DNA of 64,000 nt, from contig NZ_JAICCF010000002.1 of NCBI RefSeq assembly GCF_019492185.1, forward strand, positions 310,001 to 374,000, read 5' to 3'. The translations under genes were made by a program, and so were the position numbers. Below, piece by piece: positions 35,676 to 43,836 of this stretch. Origin of the DNA: Chitinophaga rhizophila (GTDB lineage: Bacteria > Bacteroidota > Bacteroidia > Chitinophagales > Chitinophagaceae). The notes beneath the pieces were generated by a model. The model ran no database searches. It was not told where the DNA came from and saw only the letters and a list, made by a program, of their open reading frames with translations. Positions within the stretch are counted from its first letter, which is position 1; each line of letters begins with the position of its first letter.

Positions 35676-35710
35676 AACTACAAATATACAACACAACTGA
35701 TCAACGGTCA

Positions 35711-35732
35711 ATACGGATAAATTTGTCCGTAT
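35711..35732. promoter_or_regulatory. operator-like palindrome between HxlR and SDR genes
   Basis: ATACGGA and TCCGTAT arms around TAAATTTG. 20 of 22 positions are symmetric. Placed in the divergent promoter region, it is the likely HxlR binding site. Confidence 0.7.
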
Positions 35733-35800
35733 CCGATTCGTAAGCCCGTAATTGTTTGCTTCCTGCCTAGTATCGAGATTTGCACTACAAACAAAAACAT

Positions 35801-36595
35801 ATGGAACAGCAATTTAATTACAGCAACGAATTATCCGGTAAGATAGCCTTAGTAACAGGCGGAACCAAGGGGGCTGGTCGAGCAATCGCAGAACGCTTAA
35901 AGGCCGCTGGTGCAACAGTAGTCATTACCGCGAGGAACAAACCCGAACAGCCAGATGCGGACCTTTACTTTGTTCCTGCTGACCTGAGCAAGGCAGAAGA
36001 TACGCAAAAAGTAATCAGCGAAGTGCTGTCAACCTTTGGCAGGCTGGATATCCTGGTAAACAACCTCGGCGGTTCATCCACACCTGCCGGTGGTTTTGCA
36101 GCATTGAACGATGAGGATTGGATATCAACCTTACAAGCAAATTTACTTGCTCCTGTCAGGCTTGATAGGGGATTTTTACCACAAATGATCGACCAGAAAA
36201 GTGGTGTAATTATTCACATCGCTTCTATCCAAGGTAAATTGCCGCTATACGATTCTACCCTGCCGTACGCAGCTTCAAAAGCAGGATTAATCAATTACAG
36301 TAAAAGTTTATCAAATGAAGTTACGCCTAAAGGTGTCCGCGTGCTAACTGTTTCGCCGGGATGGATAAATACAACAGCATCGATAGCCTGGTTGGGCGAG
36401 ATTGCAAGAAATGCAAATGGCACGGTGGAAGAAGCTCAGCAAAGTGTCATGGATGCATTGGGTGGAATACCTTACGGCAGACCTGCCCAACCCGAAGAAG
36501 TCGCAGAATTGGTTGGCTTTTTAGTTTCACCAAGAGCTACCTACTTAACAGGAACAAATTTCGTCATTGACGGAGGAACAATACCAACAATTTAA
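35801..36595 (+). CDS. short-chain dehydrogenase/reductase
   Basis: A classical SDR of 264 residues from the ATG at 35801. TGGTKGAGRA cofactor motif, NNLGGSS in place of NNAG, HIASIQGK with the active-site Ser and PYAASKAG (YxxxK), then SPGWINT. It is closely related to the SDR at 31501, but is controlled by a HxlR protein rather than TetR. It is followed 19 bases on by a truncated SnoaL-like gene, which suggests an operon that has lost its second gene. Confidence 0.92.
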   Translation: MEQQFNYSNELSGKIALVTGGTKGAGRAIAERLKAAGATVVITARNKPEQPDADLYFVPADLSKAEDTQKVISEVLSTFGRLDILVNNLGGSSTPAGGFAALNDEDWISTLQANLLAPVRLDRGFLPQMIDQKSGVIIHIASIQGKLPLYDSTLPYAASKAGLINYSKSLSNEVTPKGVRVLTVSPGWINTTASIAWLGEIARNANGTVEEAQQSVMDALGGIPYGRPAQPEEVAELVGFLVSPRATYLTGTNFVIDGGTIPTI

Positions 36596-36614
36596 AAACT
36601 CACATCACATCATC

Positions 36615-36734
36615 ATGGAATTACCAAAAGTAGTACAGCGTTTTATAGAGGCACAAAACAATTATGATAGCAAGGCTGTCCTATGTAAAAATACTATTGG
36701 CCCTCTTGTTACAAGAAAGTGGCCGACCTTTTAG
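36615..36734 (+). pseudogene. truncated SnoaL-like gene
   Basis: 39 codons: MELPKVVQRFIEAQNNYDSK AVL then unrelated residues and TAG. The opening is that of small NTF2/SnoaL-like proteins (FIEAQNxYDSKAYxxCF...) that often accompany SDR genes. The body is missing. Confidence 0.6.
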
Positions 36735-36758
36735 TCAGCCATACAAATATATTCTTTA

Positions 36759-37280
36759 CTATGAAGTCCGGGACATCCGGATAAGAATCTTCTTTGCTCT
36801 TGAGATAAATGCCGGAGTTTCATTTTCTATGTTACTCTCGATAATGAGCTTGAGTTCTCCCTTGATGTCAGGATAGATCTTTGAGAGATTTTCCAGGACA
36901 GTCAGTGAAAAAGCTTTTACGGCCGCTTTCTCTGTAGGGTCACTAATGTAGTTAAAACATCGATTCATCACAGTTCCATGGTATTCCTCTGGAATGGAGA
37001 TTGACTGTAAAGCACGAACGGTATTTCTTTTTACTGCTGATATCAGATTCGGTTTTTCCAGGTTGTCAAGCAAAACAGGCAGGTGTTTTTTAGCGAGTTC
37101 CGGATGAACCTCCAATACATAACTTAATGGCCATGCGGCCATTTGTACTACGCGGTATTCCTCATGGATAAACAAGTGTACCAGCTGCGCAAACCTTTCT
37201 TCAGAATGGCCGATCCAGGCTACGATCCGCATGCAGTTTGCTTTGCTATACTCTCTTAGGAGTTCATCACGTAAGTTCAT
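36759..37280 (-). CDS. HEAT-repeat-like protein
   Basis: A 173-residue all-helical protein. Repeating helix pairs such as RVVQMAAWPLSYVLEVHPEL, AVKRNTVRALQSISIPEEYH and KAAVKAFSLTVLENLSKIYP are typical of HEAT or armadillo-type solenoids. No signal peptide. Such proteins act as scaffolds or, in DNA-glycosylase-like members, bind DNA. The last family (AlkD) needs an aromatic/acidic pocket that is not visible. It overlaps the end of the weak upstream frame at 37267 by 14 bases. Confidence 0.75.
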   Translation of the reverse strand: MNLRDELLREYSKANCMRIVAWIGHSEERFAQLVHLFIHEEYRVVQMAAWPLSYVLEVHPELAKKHLPVLLDNLEKPNLISAVKRNTVRALQSISIPEEYHGTVMNRCFNYISDPTEKAAVKAFSLTVLENLSKIYPDIKGELKLIIESNIENETPAFISRAKKILIRMSRTS

Positions 37281-37479
37281 ATGTTACCGAATCTGAGCCA
37301 AAGTTATCGATAAAATACTCATTTTCTGTAACGTTGTCTGGTAATGAAGTGCTGCGATCCGTCTCTCCTCCCGATACCAATCCTGCTATTGTTATATTGG
37401 TATCAGAGCCGGTAGTTTTCAGGAATTGAAAGAATCCAAATGCGCTTTTCTCCTTTGCAATGATCCCGCTGCCGGACAC
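37267..37479 (-). CDS. weak hypothetical frame
   Basis: About 70 residues from a GTG at 37479 (SGSGIIAKEKSAFGFFQFLK ... SLPDNVTENEYFIDNFGSDS VTYELT). The frame stays open for some 30 codons further upstream without a start (GTYYITCTITVAGNKR). Composition resembles a secreted beta protein, so it may be the end of a decayed larger gene. Its stop overlaps the start of the HEAT-like gene. Confidence 0.35.
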   Translation of the reverse strand: MSGSGIIAKEKSAFGFFQFLKTTGSDTNITIAGLVSGGETDRSTSLPDNVTENEYFIDNFGSDSVTYELT

Positions 37480-37687
37480 TCTTTTGTTGCCAGCAACAGT
37501 AATAGTACACGTGATGTAATATGTCCCATAAGGGAAGTGTCTTTCATTGGTGGCATTAATACAAGGGTGCTACACAGTGGTTCTGCGCAAAGAAAAGGTG
37601 GGGCGTTGTTTTAACAGACAGCCTGGAAATGGATAAAATAGCCGCGGAAAAATTTGATAGTTAGGAAATTATAGCTCACTTTTAGTC

Positions 37688-38791
37688 ATGCTTAGACAAT
37701 CAGGTTTTCAGAAGATAACAAAACACCTGCTGATATGTGTCTCAGGCGTTTTTTTTGCAGGCGCCTCTTTAGCCCAGCATACACCCGGAAAAGGCTTAAA
37801 AGACTACTATGGGACCATGTTTCCCATTGGCGTAGCGGTGTCCTCGCGCGCGTTACAGGGAAATGAAGGGCAGTTTATTCTTTCACAATTCAACAGCGTC
37901 ACCCCGGAAAATGATATGAAGATGGGTGTTATTCATCCACGGGAGCACGAATATGACTTTAAAAGAGCAGATGCAATTGTTGATTTCGCGGTCAGGAATG
38001 GGATGAAGATAAGAGGTCATACGCTTTGCTGGCATAGTCAGGTGGCCGGATGGATGTTCACAGATAATAAGGGGGATACAGTATCCAAAGCAACCTTATT
38101 ACAGCGTCTAAAGGAGCATATCACAACGGTCGTAACAAGGTACAAGGGAAAGATATACGCGTGGGATGTGGTCAATGAAGCAATCAGTGATAGCCATGAC
38201 GAATTTTATCGCAACTCAGCATGGCTACGGATCTGTGGTCCTGAGTTCATTGAAAAAGCATTTGAATGGGCACATGCCGCAGACCCGCAGGCTGTACTTT
38301 TTTATAACGATTATAACGAGATAGACCCCATTAAGCGGACGAAGATCATCCGGATGATAAGGGAGTTGCGGAACAAGGGTGTACCAGTTCAGGGCGTTGG
38401 ATTACAGGGGCACTGGGCTATTAACGAACCTTCCCGCGAACAGTTGGAGAATACCTTCGCCGATTTTGCTACTTTAAAGATTCCGTTGCAAATTACAGAA
38501 CTTGACATTTCCGTTTATCCGAAAGAGCATGAAGCCCGGGCAAGGCGTGCGAATGACTATGATACCAGTTTTACGAAGGAGAAGGATATTGCCCAGGCAG
38601 CTCAATATCAGGTATGCTTTGAAATATTCCGTAAGTATAAAGCATTACTGACCGGTGTGACCTTTTGGAATATATCAGACAGGCATAGCTGGCTGGACGA
38701 TTTCCCTGTAAGGGGCAGAAAGGATTATCCTTTGTTGTTTGACAGGAATTTTCAGCCTAAAAAATCTTTTCAGGCCGTTGTCGATTTTTAA
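37688..38791 (+). CDS. endo-1,4-beta-xylanase, GH10
   Basis: A 367-residue secreted GH10 enzyme. A signal peptide (LLICVSGVFFAGASLAQ) precedes the TIM barrel. Family landmarks: NSVTPENDMKMG, GHTLCWHSQ, WDVVNEAI with acid/base E164, FYNDYN, GVGLQGHW and ITELDISV with nucleophile E271, then GVTFWNISDRHSW. All catalytic residues are intact. It cleaves the beta-1,4 backbone of xylan in the periplasm or outside the cell. There is no carbohydrate-binding module and no SusC/SusD pair next to it. A palindromic terminator follows at 38838. Confidence 0.96.
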   Translation: MLRQSGFQKITKHLLICVSGVFFAGASLAQHTPGKGLKDYYGTMFPIGVAVSSRALQGNEGQFILSQFNSVTPENDMKMGVIHPREHEYDFKRADAIVDFAVRNGMKIRGHTLCWHSQVAGWMFTDNKGDTVSKATLLQRLKEHITTVVTRYKGKIYAWDVVNEAISDSHDEFYRNSAWLRICGPEFIEKAFEWAHAADPQAVLFYNDYNEIDPIKRTKIIRMIRELRNKGVPVQGVGLQGHWAINEPSREQLENTFADFATLKIPLQITELDISVYPKEHEARARRANDYDTSFTKEKDIAQAAQYQVCFEIFRKYKALLTGVTFWNISDRHSWLDDFPVRGRKDYPLLFDRNFQPKKSFQAVVDF

Positions 38792-38837
38792 ATGCATGCG
38801 CTACGTAACCATGTGACAACTGGGAGAAAGAATAGCT

Positions 38838-38879
38838 CAATGAATGAAGGAGTGCGATGTGCACTCCTTCATTCATTGA
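38838..38879 (+). terminator. long hairpin after the xylanase gene
   Basis: Perfect 18-bp stem (CAATGAATGAAGGAGTGC and its complement) around GATGT. No long T-run follows, but position and stability fit a terminator. Confidence 0.7.
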
Positions 38880-39036
38880 GGTTTAACAGTGGCGTATATA
38901 TTCATAGGATAAATGACTGTGTAATGAAAAGGATGGCATCAAGTGCAGGTAAATTGCAGTAGATAATTGTAACTTAGAGATAAGTTCACCTGCAGGTACT
39001 AGTAATAACCCCATTGAAACTGAAATCCCCAAAGAA

Positions 39037-40380
39037 ATGCTGCAATATCCCGGACTGGAAAAGGCATTTGAGCTGTCATTAAAGGTAAATGATAAACTGC
39101 TGACAGCAGCCGGAGTGAAATTCATAGACGATCATATCTGGCTGAGGTCCGGTAATTTCAAGCCTATACATGGCTGGCTGATTTGTTTGTCGGTGAGAAC
39201 AGCAAGTCTGCAAGCCCTGCTCCATGACCTACTTCCAATACTAAAGGACGGTGATACTCCTTTCAGGATCATCAGGAACGAGCATGAGGCCTACAGGATG
39301 AATGCAGGCTTGTATGGACCGCATCTGATCGGAAAAGGAATCCAGTTTCATGCTCTGACAGAAGACAAGGGCCAGCATTTGATAAATAGATTGTTACCCC
39401 TCACAAGGACATATACCGGATGTGTCATTCAGGACTGTATACGGATCTCAAATATTATTTATGCACAAGAGATCAGTAACAGTAAACCGGAACTGACAAA
39501 GGGTACCTTTCCATTTACAGTGGAGAAAAAATACCGGAAGCCCGCCTCCAGGAAGTTAGTCGGTCTTTTTTATCTGCCGGTGGAAGAGTTGAGCTATAGC
39601 CCCAAAGGCACTATTTATAAAGGGTTTAACTTTAAACGCCCCTTTAAATGGTGCCTGATCAAACAGGGTAACAGCCATACAGCTGATGATCATTTTGGCA
39701 GGGACATAAGAGATAAGTTACGCTGGCAGAAGAAGGTGATCAAAGCACTAGAACCACATATAAGAACCCCCAAATTTATAGATCTCGCTGAATATGAGGC
39801 ATTTTCCTTTCTTGTCCTTGAATACATAGACGGGATACATGCAGGCCATTGGCTGGAACAGATCAGGCAAGGGAAAACCTGGAAGGGCCTTAGGACTGTT
39901 ACAAAGAAGATCATACTAGAGGTATATCTATCGATACTAGTACTTGTAAAGGACATGCATGATGCCGGTTACGTGCATCGTGATATTAATGAAAGGAATT
40001 TCATCATTGACGGCCGGCGCACAACATACATTATTGATTTTGAAATGGCCTGCTGCCTGCACGACGGACTTCCAGATCCTCCTTTCACATTAGGTACGAT
40101 TGGGTATATGTCGCCGGAACAAATGAACTATATGAAACCCCATTTCGGCGACGATGTGTATTCGCTCGGTGCCCTGCTTGCCTACTTTCTGACGGGAGAA
40201 TTACCTGACCGTATCTTTTTTGGCGAGATGTATACCGTCAGAGGAAAACTGCAGGAGTATGCTGTGGAGTCCCGACTGTCAGATCTGATCATAAAAATGA
40301 CCGATAACAACCATTTAAAAAGAGCCACAATGAACATGGCTATAACCCAAATGAAGGACTTGATCACCTTTTACTCATAA
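39037..40380 (+). CDS. lyase-kinase protein resembling class III/IV lanthipeptide synthetase without cyclase
   Basis: A 447-residue protein. Residues about 180-445 form a Ser/Thr-type kinase: Lys209 (WCLIKQG), catalytic HRDINERN (315-322), DFE (334-336) and TIGYMSPEQ. Residues 1-150 (GWLICLSVRTASLQALLHDL LPIL ... FRIIRNEHEAYRMNAGLYGP ... GKGIQFHALTEDKGQHLINR) match the N-terminal region that precedes the kinase in LanKC/LanL enzymes, where dehydration of phospho-Ser/Thr takes place. The C-terminal LanC cyclase, which would add about 400 residues, is absent. The MauE-like gene starts 11 bases later and a Cys-containing secreted peptide follows. A peptide-modifying role is an inference. A plain kinase is the alternative. 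Confidence 0.75.
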   Translation: MLQYPGLEKAFELSLKVNDKLLTAAGVKFIDDHIWLRSGNFKPIHGWLICLSVRTASLQALLHDLLPILKDGDTPFRIIRNEHEAYRMNAGLYGPHLIGKGIQFHALTEDKGQHLINRLLPLTRTYTGCVIQDCIRISNIIYAQEISNSKPELTKGTFPFTVEKKYRKPASRKLVGLFYLPVEELSYSPKGTIYKGFNFKRPFKWCLIKQGNSHTADDHFGRDIRDKLRWQKKVIKALEPHIRTPKFIDLAEYEAFSFLVLEYIDGIHAGHWLEQIRQGKTWKGLRTVTKKIILEVYLSILVLVKDMHDAGYVHRDINERNFIIDGRRTTYIIDFEMACCLHDGLPDPPFTLGTIGYMSPEQMNYMKPHFGDDVYSLGALLAYFLTGELPDRIFFGEMYTVRGKLQEYAVESRLSDLIIKMTDNNHLKRATMNMAITQMKDLITFYS

Positions 40381-40391
40381 AAATCAATCCT

Positions 40392-40823
40392 ATGAACTGG
40401 AAAAAAGTTATCCCATTTGTTACGTCCCTGATGCTGGTGCTACTATTTACCTATACGGCATTGGACAAGCTGTCTAACATAAGCACCTTTGAGTATGGCC
40501 TTAAAGCACAGGTATTTCACAGTGCAATGATCCCTGCATTGAAATGGGGAATACCGCTGGCAGAACTGCTTATAGTAATACTGTTGCTGATACCTTCACT
40601 GAACAGCACTGGTATTGTGGCCGGCACGTTTCTGATGCTGGGCTTTACTATTTATATTTTATTGGTCCTGTCAACGGTGTTCAGCAAAGTGCCCTGTGCC
40701 TGTGCCGGCGTTTTCAGAACAATTACCTGGGAGCAACAATTAGCACTTAACCTGATCATACTTATACCAGGAATGGTAAGCACGGCTTTCATCTGGCGCA
40801 ATATGCGCACGCGAATAGTGTAA
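40392..40823 (+). CDS. MauE/DoxX-like membrane protein
   Basis: A 143-residue protein with four predicted membrane helices. KVPCACAG (about residues 96-103) is the Cys-x-Cys pair of MauE-like proteins, which belong to the thiol-redox side of the DoxX/VKOR group and help form or transfer disulfides in the periplasm. It starts 11 bases after the lyase-kinase gene and is followed 38 bases on by a secreted peptide with four Cys, a plausible substrate. Operon membership is clear from the spacing. Confidence 0.8.
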   Translation: MNWKKVIPFVTSLMLVLLFTYTALDKLSNISTFEYGLKAQVFHSAMIPALKWGIPLAELLIVILLLIPSLNSTGIVAGTFLMLGFTIYILLVLSTVFSKVPCACAGVFRTITWEQQLALNLIILIPGMVSTAFIWRNMRTRIV

Positions 40824-40861
40824 TGGCATTATAATATTAATCCATTGTAAAAATCAAGTTT

Positions 40862-41152
40862 ATGAAAATCAAACTGTCTAATGTAGTACTGGTGATCACT
40901 TCGCTACTGGGTATAGCTGCTGTCACCGCTAAAGAAAGAAGAGAGGAATTTTATTATGCCAGGGATCGAAGCGGAGAATGGTTCATCCGTATACATGGTG
41001 GTGCTCCCAATGATCCTACCTGCTGCGTCTCAGGGGGCAACTCAGCCTGTTTTTATATTATTCCGATCGAGTTTTCTTGGGCGCGTGTGGACGAAATAGA
41101 TCCGGCACTTGTTACACCAGTTGGCACTAATCAGACCGATACTTGCCAATAA
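40862..41152 (+). CDS. small secreted Cys peptide, DUF6520-like
   Basis: A 96-residue protein with a signal peptide (MKIKLSNVVLVITSLLGIAA VTA). The mature part carries four Cys (54, 55, 63 and 95) and Ser/Thr-rich segments (NDPTCCVSGGNSAC and VTPVGTNQTDTCQ). The length and C-terminal Cys layout resemble DUF6520 proteins, which are common next to MauE-like genes in Bacteroidota. It could be the substrate of the MauE-like protein, and possibly of the lyase-kinase. No leader-core cleavage motif (GG or similar) is obvious beyond GGAPNDP. Confidence 0.7.
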   Translation: MKIKLSNVVLVITSLLGIAAVTAKERREEFYYARDRSGEWFIRIHGGAPNDPTCCVSGGNSACFYIIPIEFSWARVDEIDPALVTPVGTNQTDTCQ

Positions 41153-41158
41153 ACTGTG

Positions 41159-41200
41159 AAACCTTATTGTGTGAAGGATACCTTTCATACAATAAGGTTT
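41159..41200 (+). terminator. terminator-like hairpin
   Basis: AAACCTTATTGTGTGAAGG / CCTTTCATACAATAAGGTTT forms a 19-bp near-perfect stem right after the peptide gene, closing the three-gene cluster. Confidence 0.75.
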
Positions 41201-41267
41201 CTACGCTATGCTGATTTATAGAGCTGATCTTCTACCCTTCTAACAGTACGATATTGATCTTTTCATT

Positions 41268-42149
41268 TTATAACAAGTTTAGTTTAATCCATTCATTCAG
41301 CGAGATAAATGGCGCTATTGAAATTTCTTTAGCCATTTGAATTTGAGCTTCTGAATTTGGACCCATATATGTATAAGCTTCGTAATAACCTAACAACTCG
41401 GCAACTGCTCCTGCACCTTCAAAGAAACTGGAAAACACTTCTGGTAGTACCTGATTAAAACTGTATTCTTTTCCGTTAGCCTTGAAAGCCTCCAAAATAT
41501 CATTAAAACTATTCAGTTCTGCAGACAGAGATAAATAGCTTCCTTTGCCCACCTTTTCAGGGTTTAAAAACACTCCTGCAACTACTTTACCCAAGTCGCT
41601 GATGTCTGCCATATGGATTACTTTCTTAGTTGGGTCAATCGGCAGACTCCAGCCAATAGTGCCATCTTGTTGTTGTGGTGGTGCCATCTGTCCCAGGAAA
41701 TTTTGAAAGTAGCAAGGTGGCTGAACGAACGTATAATTTGCAAATCCGGCATTTTTTACAATCTCATCGACTTTTGCTTTTCCTGTAAATTGAGGAACAT
41801 TAAATCGACCGCTGCTAATTTTTTCGACGTTTGGTAAAGTAGACCAAACAAAGTGATTCACATTGGCTTTTCTTGCAGCTTCAACAGCTATATACCCTTG
41901 TGCTAATTCATCTGCGCCTTCCCAAAAATTTGTCACTACGAATACACCGTAAGCATCTCTGAAGGCATTAGTTAATGATTCGATATCCATTAAATCACCT
42001 TGTACCACTTCATCAGCCTTCCCTTGATATTTATCCGGGTTTCGGGTAATGCTTCTAACTCTAAAAGAGCCCTCCTTTTTTAAAGCATTTACTACTCCTC
42101 TTCCTTGTAGCCCAGTCGCACCAACGACCGCAATTATTTTCTTTTCCAT
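41268..42149 (-). CDS. NmrA family NAD(P)-binding protein
   Basis: A 293-residue atypical SDR. GATGLQGRGVVNAL is the NmrA-type glycine motif, followed by RSITRNPDKYQGKADEVVQG DL and FVVTNFWEG. The catalytic YxxxK is absent, so it is a redox sensor or isoflavone-reductase-like protein rather than a classical dehydrogenase. HMADISDLGKVVAGVFLNPE is typical of the family. A Crp/Fnr gene lies just upstream on the same strand (94-base gap), which probably controls it. Confidence 0.93.
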   Translation of the reverse strand: MEKKIIAVVGATGLQGRGVVNALKKEGSFRVRSITRNPDKYQGKADEVVQGDLMDIESLTNAFRDAYGVFVVTNFWEGADELAQGYIAVEAARKANVNHFVWSTLPNVEKISSGRFNVPQFTGKAKVDEIVKNAGFANYTFVQPPCYFQNFLGQMAPPQQQDGTIGWSLPIDPTKKVIHMADISDLGKVVAGVFLNPEKVGKGSYLSLSAELNSFNDILEAFKANGKEYSFNQVLPEVFSSFFEGAGAVAELLGYYEAYTYMGPNSEAQIQMAKEISIAPFISLNEWIKLNLL

Positions 42150-42243
42150 CTTGAACGTCTTTAAAGTTTAACGACAACACAAAGATGGTGGTGATGTACG
42201 GCATTTACTTATATGATAGTTTAAGAAATAACCTTAATGTAGT

Positions 42244-42825
42244 TTAAGATTTGGCAATCTTATTCCTGATGGTGCTAAGGAACTCTGGCGTTATGCCTAG
42301 GTAAGACGCAATTTGAACGTTAGATATTCGATTAAAAAAGTGGGGATACATTTTTAAAAAGTCGAGATAACGCTCCTCTGCCGTGGAGCTAATATTTTGC
42401 AGGATTCTACGTTGAGCATTTACTAAAGCTTTTTCTGTTAGAACCCTAAAGATTCTGTTGAACGTTGAATTATTATCGAAGAGCTTGATCTGATCCTCTT
42501 TTTTTAGTTCAAGAATAATTGAATTTTCCATAGCTTCTATATACAGCCGACTTGGCTCCTCTGAATAGAAGCTTCCAATATCCGCAATCCACCAATTCTC
42601 AATAGCAAATTGCAGGTTATGTTCTTTACCTTTGTCATCCACCATGTACATTCTGAAACAGCCTTCAACTACGAACGTGTGGTGTTTGCATATATCGCCT
42701 TCCTGAAGGATAAATTGCCTTCGTTTAACTCTTCGCTCAGTGAAAGCTCGTTCCACAATAGCTTTTTCCTCTTCATTTAAAGGAAGGATATTTTCAAAAT
42801 AGTTTATTAATTGTTTTCGCTTCAT
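42244..42825 (-). CDS. Crp/Fnr-type cyclic-nucleotide-binding regulator
   Basis: A 193-residue protein with an N-terminal cupin-like cNMP-binding domain (RRQFILQEGDICKHHTFVVE GCFRMY) and a C-terminal winged helix of the reduced type common in Bacteroidota (NVQIASYLGITPEFLSTIRN KI). Two related proteins occur in this window (58809 and 61582). The cyclic-nucleotide pocket is degenerate in this group, so the signal is unknown. It lies upstream of the NmrA gene on the same strand. Confidence 0.9.
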   Translation of the reverse strand: MKRKQLINYFENILPLNEEEKAIVERAFTERRVKRRQFILQEGDICKHHTFVVEGCFRMYMVDDKGKEHNLQFAIENWWIADIGSFYSEEPSRLYIEAMENSIILELKKEDQIKLFDNNSTFNRIFRVLTEKALVNAQRRILQNISSTAEERYLDFLKMYPHFFNRISNVQIASYLGITPEFLSTIRNKIAKS

Positions 42826-43004
42826 TCTTTAATTTCGGCTGAAATTGAGTATAAAATGATGTTTTTCAGGATTGATTAGTAAGCGGCGTTCGGTGATATT
42901 CACGATGAACTCAATTGCATTTTCTGTCCGCTTTGATGTGTACATGCCAATAGGGACATAGGGGAAAGATAAGGTATATTCGGAAATATCTTATATGTAA
43001 AAGT

Positions 43005-43050
43005 ATATTGCCCCACTTGTAGCATAATTAAGCTACGAATGGGGCAATAT
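43005..43050 (-). terminator. terminator-like hairpin
   Basis: ATATTGCCCCA / TGGGGCAATAT outer stem with an inner GTAGC / GCTAC pair, downstream of the minus-strand gene ending at 43114. Confidence 0.6.
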
Positions 43051-43113
43051 CGTAAGCCCTTAATATCGCCAATTAGCAACATAGTAGCACCCAGGTATCT
43101 CATTAGAATTTAC

Positions 43114-43734
43114 TCAGCAGCCACCTGTGCCAGGGGTACGTTTATAAATGATTTTACCATCTCGTTCTACATAGTCCCCCGATATTATTGGATATGAATA
43201 CTTAGGTGCGTATGATACAAAATGGCTTCTTATAATTATCTTGTCGTTTACTTTCAGGTTATGCAACTGCCGAAATTCGTCAGGCTTTTCAGGTCCAAAA
43301 CTAAGAATATAATCTTCTCCATTAATCCTGGCCATCACTCCGAAACCTAATCGTGAGCCAGGCGGAAGAGAAATAGCGGTTACAACAGCCTCCATATTGC
43401 TAGAGGCACTCACCTGTTTCCTTATTTTCGCAGCACCGGCAAGCACTTTTTTACCTTCGGGAGACGCTTCCCATTTTTTGAACTTTATGCCCTCCGGAGT
43501 AGCCTCCCACTTTTTTAGTTCAGCTTTCCTAGCAGCTGCAGATAGCGGCTTTTGAGCTACTCGAGCAGAAGTGTCGTTTTTGATATCGCGTTTAGCAAAT
43601 ACTAATCCGCTTATCACCATTAGCGGCAAGATCATCGCATAAACAATTTTCTTTATGTTTTTTACAGGTTTAGTTAACGCAGACCTATCTCGCGATGGAT
43701 TAGATCCGTTTAAGGCATTTCTTTTATTCTTCAT
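43114..43734 (-). CDS. membrane-anchored protein with tandem EGxKxxKWE repeats
   Basis: About 206 residues from the ATG at 43734 (MKNKRNALNGSNPSRDRSAL). One membrane helix (IVYAMILPLMVISGLVFA) is followed by two near-identical short repeats, KKWEATPEGIKF and KKWEASPEGKKV, and then a beta-rich domain (LPPGSRLGFGVMARINGEDY ILSFG ... KVNDKIIIRSHFVSYAPKYS). The last domain resembles an OB-like fold. Family unknown. It is divergent to the winged-helix membrane regulator at 43837, with about 100 bases between, so the two are likely co-regulated. Confidence 0.65.
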   Translation of the reverse strand: MKNKRNALNGSNPSRDRSALTKPVKNIKKIVYAMILPLMVISGLVFAKRDIKNDTSARVAQKPLSAAARKAELKKWEATPEGIKFKKWEASPEGKKVLAGAAKIRKQVSASSNMEAVVTAISLPPGSRLGFGVMARINGEDYILSFGPEKPDEFRQLHNLKVNDKIIIRSHFVSYAPKYSYPIISGDYVERDGKIIYKRTPGTGGC

Positions 43735-43836
43735 ATCGCTTAAATTTAGTGCAACAAAAATACCTTCATTTATCTCAGGCCAAGAGACCAGGATTGTAAA
43801 TAATAGTGTAAATTTTGTAAATAATACCTTGACATT

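Noticed and set aside
37426..37614. Plus-strand frame of 62 codons opposite the weak frame at 37267-37479
   Set aside because: No start context or family likeness. It is probably a shadow of the minus-strand debris.
39037..40380. Complete class III lanthipeptide synthetase
   Set aside because: The cyclase domain is absent and no typical leader-core precursor was found, so only the lyase-kinase half is claimed.
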